From assembly GCA_963793295.1 (NCBI GenBank), contig CAWBZX010000029.1:62001-126000 (forward strand): a stretch of DNA of 64,000 nt, given 5' to 3'. Made by a program: the position numbers and the translations under genes. The number at the start of each line of letters is the position of its first letter. The stretch's first letter is position 1. The notes under the pieces were generated by a model. It saw only the letters and a program-made list of their open reading frames with translations. It made no database searches and was not told the origin of the DNA. The stretch is from JAHDHW01 sp963793295 (lineage in GTDB: Bacteria > Bacteroidota > Bacteroidia > Chitinophagales > Saprospiraceae). Positions 54,657-63,925 of the stretch are shown here, in pieces.

Positions 54657-55580
54657 ATGACCAGATGGATTTATACATTATTTTTTGTTTGTATTGGCTG
54701 GATGGCTTGCGGTCAGTATTTTCCTTTTCCAACTGAAAATGCAACATGGGAAGGTTCATTTATTGGAATTGTCGGAACCCCTTTTAAAGAATATTTTGTG
54801 GTGTGTGGAGACACCACTTTAAATGATGCGGTAGCTTATCAAAAGATCTACCAGGTAACAACAGATACCGCCGGAAATGTAACAGATCAGAATTTTGTAT
54901 CCGGAATCAGGGAAGATATAAACCAAAAATTAATCTGGGCTAATAATGGCAGCGGAGCTTATCTTTTGTATGATTTCAATTTAAATATTGGAGATAAATT
55001 TCTAGTTGATGCAAATGATACCTTAAAAGTGGACAGCATTGGATTTGTGAATGTAGGCGGGACAATGCGGAGGACTATCTTTTTTGAGCATAATCCTGAA
55101 TTTCCGCAAGAATTTTGGATTGAAGGGGTCGGGAGTAATTTCAATTTGCTGACCAGAGGCATTAATCTCGAAACAACAGCGGATTATGCGCCTTATTTGG
55201 AATGTTTTCATGAGGATAATGAAGTGAAAATCAATTTATTCCCAGGAGAATCAGTATGCAATTTTGAATTTCATACTACAGTGGATTGTAACATATCCAC
55301 AGCAAATCAACTTGTAATAAAAGACGAGATTATTTTTGAACTATCGCCCAACCCTGCAAGTACTTCTGTACGTCTATTTATTAAAGGAAACAATGATACA
55401 GCATTTGGTTTAAAAATTTACGATGCATTTGGACGGCAAGTACAACGGATTAGCCCGATTGTTGCACAATCAAAGGAAATACCCTTAGATCAACTTGCCC
55501 CCGGGATGTATTATTTTATCCTTTTTGACCCGGAAAACAACACACAAACAAACTTTAAAAAATTAATTATTCAACGGTAA
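54657..55580 (+). CDS. Secreted T9SS cargo protein of unknown function
   Basis: A 307-residue protein with a signal peptide ending near ACGQ. The middle ~200 residues are beta-rich and contain VAYQKIYQVTTDTAGN, LYDFNLNIGDKFLVD and an Asp/Asn-rich turn pattern, which is the usual layout of short Saprospiria secreted proteins; no catalytic motif was seen. The last 80 residues (ELSPNPASTSVRLFI ... LAPGMYYFILF) are a T9SS type-A sorting domain. It directly precedes the large SprB protein gene on the same strand, 67 bases apart, and may share its transcript. Confidence 0.85.
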   Translation: MTRWIYTLFFVCIGWMACGQYFPFPTENATWEGSFIGIVGTPFKEYFVVCGDTTLNDAVAYQKIYQVTTDTAGNVTDQNFVSGIREDINQKLIWANNGSGAYLLYDFNLNIGDKFLVDANDTLKVDSIGFVNVGGTMRRTIFFEHNPEFPQEFWIEGVGSNFNLLTRGINLETTADYAPYLECFHEDNEVKINLFPGESVCNFEFHTTVDCNISTANQLVIKDEIIFELSPNPASTSVRLFIKGNNDTAFGLKIYDAFGRQVQRISPIVAQSKEIPLDQLAPGMYYFILFDPENNTQTNFKKLIIQR

Positions 55581-55647
55581 ATTAACTGTTGTTCAGAATA
55601 GTTTCCCCCTGTTTGCGATTTTAGAATTTTACAAAAGACTTTCTTCG

Positions 55648-58083
55648 ATGAGGAAACTAATTAAATATTATTTGCTATTTGCCTTCGTTTTATTGACGAG
55701 TGGTGTTCAATTGATGGCTCAGGAAGTTGGCTCTGTCAATGTGTCTTGTGCCTTTAATGTGGATTATATTCAATACAATCCAGCATGCCCTGGTGAAGGA
55801 AATGGTAGTATTGAATTGATTGTAACCAATAATGACGGTACGGTAAATTATGATTGGTTTGATATCGATCCAAATGGAAATGTCAATGACGGATCAGTAG
55901 ATGCATTGAATGCAGGTATTTACAATGTAATAATTTCTGATAATTCGGGATGTATGGATACTGTAGCTTTTACATTGACAGATCCTGAACCGGTAGAATT
56001 TAATTTGCAGGCGGAGCCTGTAACCTGTATTGGAGATATGGACGGGATCATTATTGTTGAATCAGTCGTTGATGGGGCTATTGAATCTTATACGATTGAC
56101 AATTCAACTACAGATCAAACCAGTAATGTTTTCGATGGTCTTGAGCCTGGATTTCACACAATTTATGTGACCGATTTAAATGGCTGTATTGCTGAACAAT
56201 CAATTGAGGTTCCCGAGCCCGAAGAGCCTGAAATAGAATTTGAAACAGTAAATGCTACTTGTCCCGGAGGAAACAATGCTTCTTTTATTGTGATTATTGA
56301 GACAGTGAGTGTATCGCAAGATTACGAATATTCACTCGATGGGGAAGATTTTCAGCCTGACAGTACATTTACGGAGCTAGAAGCTGGGGAATATGAGGTA
56401 TTTATTCAAAATGAGTCAGGATGTATTTTTACGGATACGGTTGAACTCACGGAACCCGAAGAACCTACCATTGATTTTGATAAAAACGATGTTACCTGCC
56501 CCGGAGGAAATAATGCTTCTTTTATTGTAATTATTGAAACAGTAAGCATATCTGAAGATTACGAATATTCAATAGATGGCGGAGATTATCAACCTGACAG
56601 TACTTTCACTGATTTGTCGGCAGGCGTTTACACGGTTAATGTAAGAAATCCGGATAGTTGTGTTTTTTCAATTACGGTAGAAATCACAGAGCCCAGTGAA
56701 CCACAACCTGGTTTAATCATTGAAAACGAAAGTTGTGCAGGTAGTAACGATGGATCGCTTACCGTCAATCTTCCTGATAGTCTTGGAAATTTTGAATATT
56801 CTTTAGATGGAATCACGTATCAAGATGCTAATGTTTTTGAAAACTTAAGCGCAGGAAACTACGAATTATTTTTGTTGAATGAATCAAGCTGTTTGAGTTC
56901 TATAAATTTTGAAATAACGGCTCCTGAAGCTCCCGAATATACTGTTGAAACAACTGATGTCACCTGCAATGGAGGTAATGACGGAGTGATAACGATTAAC
57001 GTAACTTCAGGAACGTCGCCTTTTGAGTATGCTTTGAATGGAGGAACATATCAAACTTCAAATACTTTTACAGGCCTTGTTGCAGGAGATTACACCGTTA
57101 CGGTTTTGGATGGAAATGATTGTTCTTTTAATTCAGAGGTAGTCATAGATGAACCTGATCCAATAAACGCTTATGTTTCCGGAGGGAATGAAACTTGTAG
57201 CTACGAGAATGGCTGGGCTACTGTCACTGTTGAAGGAGGTGCTTCTCCTTACAAATATGATTGGAGCAATGGGATCCAAAATCCGGTAATTACTGATTTA
57301 ACAGGATCAACTTATCGGATTACCGTTACAGATTTGCTTGGATGTCAATTTGTAGATAGTATACTACTTAAGAATGAAGCAGCTCCGGTTGTTGGCGCGG
57401 AAATAAATGATGTGAGTTGTAATGGTGAGGAGGATGGCTGGATTAATCTGGACATTGAAACTGAAAGCCATCCTTTAAAATATTTTTGGACAACGGGTGA
57501 AAATCGTGATCAAATTGAAAACCTTAAAGCTGGAAATTATACCGTAACAGTTATAGATGTAAATAATTGTTACATCTCTGAAAGGTTCCAGGTAAAAGAA
57601 CCCGAAAAACTTACTTTAAATGCCAATCTGGGTTTTGAAAAAAGTAAAGGCAGTATCAATTTAGAGGTTGAAGGAGGAACAGCGCCCTATGAATATTTTT
57701 GGTCAAACGGCTCGACTGAAGAAGATTTATTTGAAATAGATTATGGGATTTATACAGTAACGGTGACCGACGCTGAAGGATGCGAAGAAATAGCTTCGTT
57801 TCGAGTTTTTGATCCATCACAATCATTGGACGAAAGGATCAATGTCTATCCGGTACCAACATTTGATGATATCAATATTGAACTGATTTTACCAGATATT
57901 GAAAATGTTCAGATATTCTTACTGGATGAATTGGGCCGCGAGCTTGTTCGAACGGAGGAAAAAGAATTAGAGAATGAGGTTATAACTTTAAATCTCGGAG
58001 ATCTTCCTGGGGCATTGTATCTGCTTCGTATTCATGTTGGAAATGAGATTATTGTTAAAAGAATAATTAAGCAATCGGAATAA
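55648..58083 (+). CDS. SprB-repeat surface protein with T9SS sorting domain
   Basis: An 811-residue protein with a signal peptide ending at VQLMAQ. It has about eight to nine SprB modules of roughly 75 residues, each opening with a Cys motif (TCPGGNNASF, SCAGSNDGSL, TCNGGNDGVI, SCNGEEDGWI) and closing with AGxYxVxVxxxxGC. Two neighbouring modules near 205-340 are almost identical, evidence of recent duplication. A type-A T9SS domain (VYPVPTFDDINIEL to the end) follows. SprB is the mobile adhesin used in gliding of Flavobacterium; this shorter relative is likely a surface adhesin. It is intact, unlike the neighbouring Kazal-SprB gene. Confidence 0.9.
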   Translation: MRKLIKYYLLFAFVLLTSGVQLMAQEVGSVNVSCAFNVDYIQYNPACPGEGNGSIELIVTNNDGTVNYDWFDIDPNGNVNDGSVDALNAGIYNVIISDNSGCMDTVAFTLTDPEPVEFNLQAEPVTCIGDMDGIIIVESVVDGAIESYTIDNSTTDQTSNVFDGLEPGFHTIYVTDLNGCIAEQSIEVPEPEEPEIEFETVNATCPGGNNASFIVIIETVSVSQDYEYSLDGEDFQPDSTFTELEAGEYEVFIQNESGCIFTDTVELTEPEEPTIDFDKNDVTCPGGNNASFIVIIETVSISEDYEYSIDGGDYQPDSTFTDLSAGVYTVNVRNPDSCVFSITVEITEPSEPQPGLIIENESCAGSNDGSLTVNLPDSLGNFEYSLDGITYQDANVFENLSAGNYELFLLNESSCLSSINFEITAPEAPEYTVETTDVTCNGGNDGVITINVTSGTSPFEYALNGGTYQTSNTFTGLVAGDYTVTVLDGNDCSFNSEVVIDEPDPINAYVSGGNETCSYENGWATVTVEGGASPYKYDWSNGIQNPVITDLTGSTYRITVTDLLGCQFVDSILLKNEAAPVVGAEINDVSCNGEEDGWINLDIETESHPLKYFWTTGENRDQIENLKAGNYTVTVIDVNNCYISERFQVKEPEKLTLNANLGFEKSKGSINLEVEGGTAPYEYFWSNGSTEEDLFEIDYGIYTVTVTDAEGCEEIASFRVFDPSQSLDERINVYPVPTFDDINIELILPDIENVQIFLLDELGRELVRTEEKELENEVITLNLGDLPGALYLLRIHVGNEIIVKRIIKQSE

Positions 58084-58107
58084 TAAAAAGGGTACAACAT
58101 TGTAAGG

Positions 58108-58141
58108 GCTATTGATATATTTCTATTGATAGCTTTTTTTT
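58108..58141 (+). terminator. Weak hairpin terminator after the SprB gene
   Basis: GCTAT at 58108-58112 pairs with ATAGC at 58129-58133 and is followed by eight or more T. The stem is only 5 bp, but position 25 bases after the stop and the T run support it. Confidence 0.5.
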
Positions 58142-58441
58142 AAGAAGTCAAAATAGCAAATTTCAAAGATAAATTGCGAGATAAAATGTTTGTAAAAAAT
58201 GAGAATTTTAACATAAAATCGCTATATTTCTTTTACGAAAATACAATTTGTAAAAGTTCATAGGCGTTTATAAATCATTCCATCCCAAAGTAGAGAATAG
58301 TTTTATTCAAACCAACCATAAAACCATTGTTTTAATTTTTTAAAAACTGAAAAACAGTACCCCTATGCTTCAGAGCCTTTACTTATGTAATTCCATAATT
58401 AAAATAAAAAGGTTTTTTTAATCCTAAAAATCAGCATAGCC
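58142..58441. other. Intergenic region upstream of the PorG-like gene
   Basis: A 300-base AT-rich gap with no gene. GCTATATTTC near 58220 also occurs about 90 bases upstream of the anchor-B gene (near 8385) and may be a promoter element shared by these two secreted/outer-membrane genes; this is weak. Confidence 0.35.
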
Positions 58442-59304
58442 ATGAGACATCTGTTATTTTTTGTAATTCTTTTACTTCCCTTTGGTTTGATTGCTCAGCA
58501 ATATGAAGTAGGACTTCTTTTCGGAGCTTCAACTTATCAGGGAGATATTGCACCTACAGCACAAAAATTAAGTTTGAACGACCTTCACCCCTCACTGGGT
58601 ATTTTTGGTCGTTACAATGTGAACCCTTTTATCACGGCGCGCGCCAGTTTTTCTTATGGTAAAATATCTGGAAGTGACGCACAGGCCGATGACGAAGGCA
58701 GAAAGCAGCGGAACCTAAGTTTTCAATCTAAGTATCTTCGAATTTGCGTTAACCGGGGAGATTAATATTTTCGGGTACCAGGCGGAAGGATTACAGAAGA
58801 GATTTTCACCTTATATTTTTGGAGGAATAGCAGTGTTTAATTTTAACCCGGAAGCCAATTATCAAGGTCAGTTGGTTGAATTACAGCCACTGGGAACCGA
58901 AGGCCAGGGAATGGAGGGATTTTCCTGAAAAATACAAATTGACTCAATTTGCGATCCCGATGGGAGCAGGGGTGAAAGTAGCTGTTGGCGAACGGTTAAA
59001 TATTGGACTGGAAGCCGGCGTTAGAAAAACCTTTACAGATTATCTTGATGATATCAGCACCGATTACGTGAATTACGGTCAACTTGTACGTGGCAACGGA
59101 GATCTTGCCGCAGCACTTGGCAACCGAACCGGAGAGTATTTGGGCACAGATCCTGTCGATGTTCCCACAGGCACGCAAAGAGGAAATCCCAATGCTGATG
59201 ATTGGTATTTTATCGGAGGAGTAACCGTTTCTTATAATATTTATGGAAACAATAGTGGTCTCGGGCGCAGAGGGAAAGATAATTTAGGTTGCCCCAAATT
59301 TTGA
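58442..59304 (+). pseudogene. PorG-like (DUF6089) outer-membrane beta-barrel, frameshifted
   Basis: A signal peptide (ending GLIAQ) and a beta-barrel with FGASTYQGDIAPTAQKL near 28, GIFGRYNVNPFITARASF near 53, SPYIFGGIAVFNFNPEA, FAIPMGAGVKVAVGERLNIG and EAGVRKTFTDYLDDIS match the DUF6089 family that includes PorG, an outer-membrane part of the T9SS machine. The frame breaks near 58733 and 58922; deleting one T at each restores a continuous barrel of about 287 residues. The C-terminus (NNSGLGRRGKDNLGCPKF) is typical. Bacteroidota often carry several paralogues, so this copy need not be the essential PorG. The gene is followed by a strong terminator. Confidence 0.75.
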
Positions 59305-59334
59305 TTGTCCTCAAATCTCAATAACCGTTTTGGA

Positions 59335-59376
59335 AGAGTGGATTTAGTATGCTAAATCTGCTCTTTTTCTTTTTGG
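59335..59376 (+). terminator. Rho-independent terminator after the PorG-like gene
   Basis: AGAGTGGATTTAG at 59335-59347 pairs with CTAAATCTGCTCT at 59352-59364 (two G-U pairs) around a four-base loop, and a T-rich run follows. Confidence 0.8.
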
Positions 59377-59471
59377 GAGATTTGAAAGCGCTTCCGCTTT
59401 TTATTAACTATCTAATTTCAATAAATGTATTACCTTGGCGGAATTTATAAATTCTAAATAGTTTTCCAAGG

Positions 59472-61269
59472 GTGAGAATTATATTTTCTATTCTAATAAT
59501 TTGGTCTACCACTAGTGCAATCCTTGCTCAAGGGATTGGCATTCCGTTGCGAAATAATAGTTATCATATTTATGATCGGCTTGAGATTATGACAAGGCAG
59601 GAATCTCCCCTTTACTCGGCAATACAACCTTACCGGCGAGGGGATGTTACCGCCTATGCAATTTCGATTGATACGACTTTTGAAGGCCTTACCAAAAAAG
59701 ATAAGGATGATTTGTACTATATTTTTAAAGATAATAACGAATGGCTTGGGCAAAGTTATTATCCGACCACGTTGACAGCCAGGAAGGAACCCGTATATAA
59801 GGAAGTGCATATCGATAGCACACAAACTTTGTATAAAAAATTGCCAACTCAGAATGTGGCAAGCATAGAAAGCCCATATTACGTCAAAACAAAAAAGAAT
59901 TTTTTATGGATTTTTTATAAAACACCAGCCAACTTTTTTGAACTAAACACGAAGGGTTTTCAATTTAAATTAAATCCGATTTTCAACCTCAAATATACAA
60001 AAGTAAAAGATGGCGAAGATATTTTTCAAAACCAAAGAGGAATTGAAGCCCGTGGAACTATTGATGATCGCCTATATTTTTATACCAATATTTTGGAAAC
60101 GCAGGCAAGTTTCCCAACTATGTCAACAATCGGATCAATCGAGACTATGCGATCCCCGGAGCAGGGTTTTATAAATCCTACCAAAGTTCTGTTTTAGATG
60201 GTGTGAGTGGATATGATTTTTTGACGGCTCAGGGATATATTGGATTTAATTTCACAAGGCTATCGGTCTGCAATTTGGACATGGTCAAAATTTTATTGGA
60301 AATGGATACCGATCTTTGTTGCTTTCAGATTTGCGACCTAATTATTTGTATTTAAAATTTAATGTACGCATTTGGCGGATTTCATTATCAAAGTATTTTT
60401 GCTGAATTAGCTGTAAATTCAGGAAGACAAGATAGTGGTGATGATTTGATTCCTAAAAAATACATGGCGGCTCATTTTTTGGATTTTAAAATCAATAAAA
60501 ATGTGAGTATTGGACTTTTCGAATCGGTTGTTTTTAGTCGGAATAATCAATTTGAATTGCAGTATTTAAATCCGATTATTTTATATCGAACAGTCGAAGC
60601 ATTCTTTAGGATCACCTGATAATGTCATGCTTGGCTTAAACGTGAAAATGGAACTTTTTAAAACGATTTCAGCTTTATGGGCAACTGATACTGGATGAAT
60701 TGAAATTCAGTGAAATTACAGCGAATAGTGGTTGGTGGGCCAACAAATATGGTGTTCAGGCTGGTTTGAAATACATCAATACTTTTGGCGTAGATCATTT
60801 GGATACGCAATTCGAATTTAATTCGGTCAGGCCTTATACTTATACGCATCAAGATAGTTCGGCGAATTATTCCCATTTCAATCAACCTTTGGCGCACCCA
60901 CTTGGAGCTAATTTTAGGGAGGTTATTTTTAAAGTTCGCTATCAACCGATTAAAAAGCTGACACTAGACGGACGAATGATGTTTATGAATTATGGTGAAG
61001 ATGCTGATACGACAAATTGGGGTGGAAATATTCTTTTGCCGTATACGACTCGAGAGATGGATTACGGAAACGAAATTGGACAGGGAATCGGTACAAATAC
61101 TTTTCTGGTTGGGGTAGATTTAAGCTATGAGCTTTTTCACAACATTTACATTGATCTGCATTATTTCTATCGAAAACAGGATAGCGAGGATCCCAGACGA
61201 AATCTGATTACAAACTACATTGGAGGTGGATTCCGGATGAATATTGCTAATCGAAGAAATGAATTTTAA
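59472..61269 (+). pseudogene. Wzi/RemB-like outer-membrane protein, multiply frameshifted
   Basis: A GTG start at 59472 gives a signal peptide (ending ILAQG). Downstream landmarks in the three frames are DRDYAIPGAGF-like, GLQFGHGQNFIGNGYRSLLLSD near 60290 (family motif: GHGQNFIGNGYRS), NVRIWR followed by FHYQSIFAELAVNSG, YMAAHFLDFKINKNVSIGLFE and FELQYLNPIILYRTVE, ending in a beta-barrel tail. This order fits the capsule-assembly Wzi family that includes the gliding protein RemB. Frame breaks lie near 60113, 60262, 60380, 60599 and 60670 and are nearly all single-base gains or losses. Repaired length is about 600 residues. In an intact state it would sit in the outer membrane and may bind polysaccharide. 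Confidence 0.72.
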
Positions 61270-61371
61270 AAATCAGTAGGTCTAGAGTAAGAGTCAGTAG
61301 GTTCGAAAGTTAGAAAATGTTTCGATTTTTTTTCAATTTTCACTAACCTCCTAACCTCTTAACTTTCTGAA

Positions 61372-62658
61372 TTAAATGATCATTCCTGCTCCCAAAGTTT
61401 CATTGGTTCCTTCATCGACGAAAATGACGCTTCCGGTTGATCGGTTACGGCGGTAGATGTCAAAAAACAATGGTTTGGTTGTTCGGATAACGATTCGTGC
61501 AATGTCATTCATGCCAATGTTTCTATCTTCTAAATCACGGTGCAGCGTATTGATGTTTAGTTTGTAGCGGATCTCTTTGACAATACACCTTACTTCCTGC
61601 GAAGTGTGGAGGATGGTGTACTTTCCGTGTAATTGAAGTGGTCGTTCATTAAACCAACAAACCATCACTTCAATGTCCTGTTCAACTTCAGGTTTATTAT
61701 TTTCCCGTACAATCATATCGCCACGGCTGATATCGATCTCATCTTCCAGCAAGAGGGTTACTGACATAGGAGGAAAGGCTTCTTCAATTTCTCCATCAAA
61801 GGTGTCGATTTTTGCAATTTTTGAAGTGAAGCCGGAAGGCAAGGCCATAACCGTGTCTCCTTTTTTGAAAACGCCTCCCGCAACTCTTCCAGCATAACCG
61901 CGATAGTCGTGAAACTCATCGGTATTCGGGCGGATGACATATTGAACCGGAAAACGACAATCGATCAAATTGTGATCGCTGCCGATGTGTACATTTTCGA
62001 GGAAATAGAGCAGAGTGGAACCTTCGTACCAGGGCATATTTGCTGAACGATCCACTACATTATCGCCATTCAATGCAGAGATTGGAATAAAATGGACGTC
62101 CTTCACATCGAGTTTATAAGAAAACTGAGAAAACTCTTCTTTGATTTCTTCATAAACATCTTCGCGATAATCCACCAGATCCATTTTATTGATACAAATG
62201 ACAAGGTGCGGAATCTGTAATAATGAAGCTATAAAAGCGTGTCGGCGGGTTTGCTCCAGGATTCCTTTTCGGGCATCGATGAGCATAAGCGCAACGTTGG
62301 CCGTGGAAGCACCGGTCACCATATTTCGGGTGTATTGGATATGCCCGGGCGTATCAGCAATGATAAATTTACGATGTGGCGTTGAAAAATAGCGGTAAGC
62401 TACATCAATGGTAATTCCCTGTTCGCGCTCTGCTTTCAAGCCATCAGTTAGCAGTGCCAGGTTCACGCCTTCTTCGCCTCTTCGCTCGCTGGTTTTTTTA
62501 ATCGCTTCATATTGGTCTTCAAAAATAGATTTGCTGTCGTATAAAAGCCGCCCGATCAGTGTACTTTTTCCATCATCCACACTTCCTGCCGTAGTAAATC
62601 TTAAGAGTTCCATATTTTTATATTCTGGAGTCGTTTTTTGTCCGTTTGTTTTTTCCAT
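61372..62658 (-). CDS. cysN: Sulfate adenylyltransferase GTPase subunit
   Basis: A 428-residue cytosolic GTPase. G motifs are GSVDDGKSTLIGRL near residue 19, the switch AEREQGITIDVAYR near 80, DTPGH near 97, and NKMDLVDY near 154. The EF-Tu-like domains 2 and 3 follow and end GAGMII. With CysD it drives ATP sulfurylase (sulfate to APS) by GTP hydrolysis. The protein is intact, with standard length for a CysN without a fused APS kinase; a separate cysC lies upstream of cysD. The order on the minus strand is cysC, cysD, repeat, cysN. Its start is 195 bases after the cysD stop. Confidence 0.95.
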   Translation of the reverse strand: MEKTNGQKTTPEYKNMELLRFTTAGSVDDGKSTLIGRLLYDSKSIFEDQYEAIKKTSERRGEEGVNLALLTDGLKAEREQGITIDVAYRYFSTPHRKFIIADTPGHIQYTRNMVTGASTANVALMLIDARKGILEQTRRHAFIASLLQIPHLVICINKMDLVDYREDVYEEIKEEFSQFSYKLDVKDVHFIPISALNGDNVVDRSANMPWYEGSTLLYFLENVHIGSDHNLIDCRFPVQYVIRPNTDEFHDYRGYAGRVAGGVFKKGDTVMALPSGFTSKIAKIDTFDGEIEEAFPPMSVTLLLEDEIDISRGDMIVRENNKPEVEQDIEVMVCWFNERPLQLHGKYTILHTSQEVRCIVKEIRYKLNINTLHRDLEDRNIGMNDIARIVIRTTKPLFFDIYRRNRSTGSVIFVDEGTNETLGAGMII

Positions 62659-62680
62659 CTTTTATTAAAATTAATTTTAT

Positions 62681-62844
62681 AATCACAAATCACCAAATCA
62701 CCAAATCACCAAATCACCAAATCACCAAATCACCAAATCACCAAATCACCAAATCACCAAATCACCAAATCACCAAATCACCAAATCACCAAATCACCCA
62801 CCAATCACCAAATACCAAATCACCAAATCACCAAATCACCAAAT
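62681..62844. repeat. Octamer tandem repeat between cysD and cysN
   Basis: The unit AAATCACC is repeated 14 times perfectly from 62687 to 62798. A degenerate stretch (CACCAATCACC, AAATACC) follows, then three more perfect units to 62840. The tract fills most of the gap between the cysN start (62658) and the cysD stop (62853). An 8-base unit does not keep frame and is not part of a gene; a plus-strand frame through it only translates the repeat. Confidence 0.95.
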
Positions 62845-62852
62845 ATCAGAAC

Positions 62853-63759
62853 CTAAAAATAGCCTTGTTTCTTGCGGTCTTCCATGGAAGTTTCGGAGCG
62901 TTTGTCATCAGCGCGAGCGCCTCTTTCCGCTTGCCGGGTTGTTTCAATTTCTACAATCACTTTCTCCAGGGTGTCGGCATTGGATTCAACAGCGCCAGTG
63001 CAGGTCATATCGCCAATCGTTCGGAAACGAATCGTCATTTCTTCCGGTTGCTCTTCCGGTTTCAAAGGCAAATATTCTGAAGCGGCCAAAATAACGCCAT
63101 CGCGAATAATACAATTTCTTTTATGTGCCAGATACAAGTTTGGCAAGTTCGACATTTTCCATCGCCAGGTATTGCCACACATCAAGCTCCGTCCAGTTGC
63201 TGATTGGAAAAACCCGGAAATGCTCCCCGTAATGTTTTTTACCGTTAAACAAATTCCACAACTCAGGGCGTTGATTTTTAGGATCCCACTGGCCAAATTC
63301 ATCGCGGTGTGAAAAAAAACGCTCTTTTGCCCTAGCTTTTTCTTCGTCGCGGCGGCCACCACCAAGTGCGGCGTCATACTTTCCTTTTTCCAATTCTTCC
63401 AGCAAGACAACGGTTTGCAGACTATTGCGACTGGCGTTGTAGCCTTTTTCTTCGACAACCAATCCTTTGTCAATGGCATCTTGAACGGAAGCGACGATCA
63501 GTTTTACACCGAGTTTTTCAATCAATTGATCACGGAACTCAATCGTTTCCGGGAAATTGTGGCCGGTGTCGACATGCAAAAAAGGAAAAGGAATTCGTGC
63601 AGGATAAAAAGCTTTTTGCGCTAAATAAGCCATCAGGATGGAATCTTTTCCCCCAGAAAACATCAGCACTGGATTTTCAAATTGCGCGGCCACTTCGCGA
63701 ATCACAAAAATGGATTCGGCTTCCAGTTCTTTAAGATGATTTAAATGATAATTTTCCAT
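62853..63759 (-). pseudogene. cysD: Sulfate adenylyltransferase small subunit, single frameshift
   Basis: A 302-residue protein if repaired. MENYHLNHLKELEAESIFVI starts it, with the PP-loop SGGKDS near residue 35 and LGGGRRDEEKARAKERFFSHRD near 134-155 (family landmark: GGGRRDEEKARAKER), then EHFRVFPISNWTELDVWQYL near 180. At about 63144 one extra base shifts the frame; removing it gives VELPNLYLAHKR exactly as in the family, and the C-terminus continues to YF at 62853. CysD performs the ATP-dependent activation of sulfate. Since its partner cysN is intact, a base-call error is a strong alternative to a real mutation. Confidence 0.85.
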
Positions 63760-63925
63760 ATTAGAGGATGTTTAAATTTAGTTTTTTGAATAATATGAAA
63801 TGGTTTTCGAAACTAAGCGAAGCTCATTTTGAACCGCATACTTGGAAAGTACGTGGTGAAAAATAGCTGAAGGATAGTGAAGAAAGGCGTTCATAGTAAC
63901 GAAAGGATTAATTTTAAACATGCTC

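Noticed and set aside
62681..62844. The octamer array as a possible CRISPR
   Set aside because: Repeats are 8 bases and directly adjacent with no unique spacers, and no cas gene is near.
62646..63080. A 144-codon plus-strand frame translating the AAATCACC array and part of cysD
   Set aside because: Its sequence is the octamer repeat in an arbitrary frame followed by antisense cysD; there is no protein family and the opposite strand is a clear gene.
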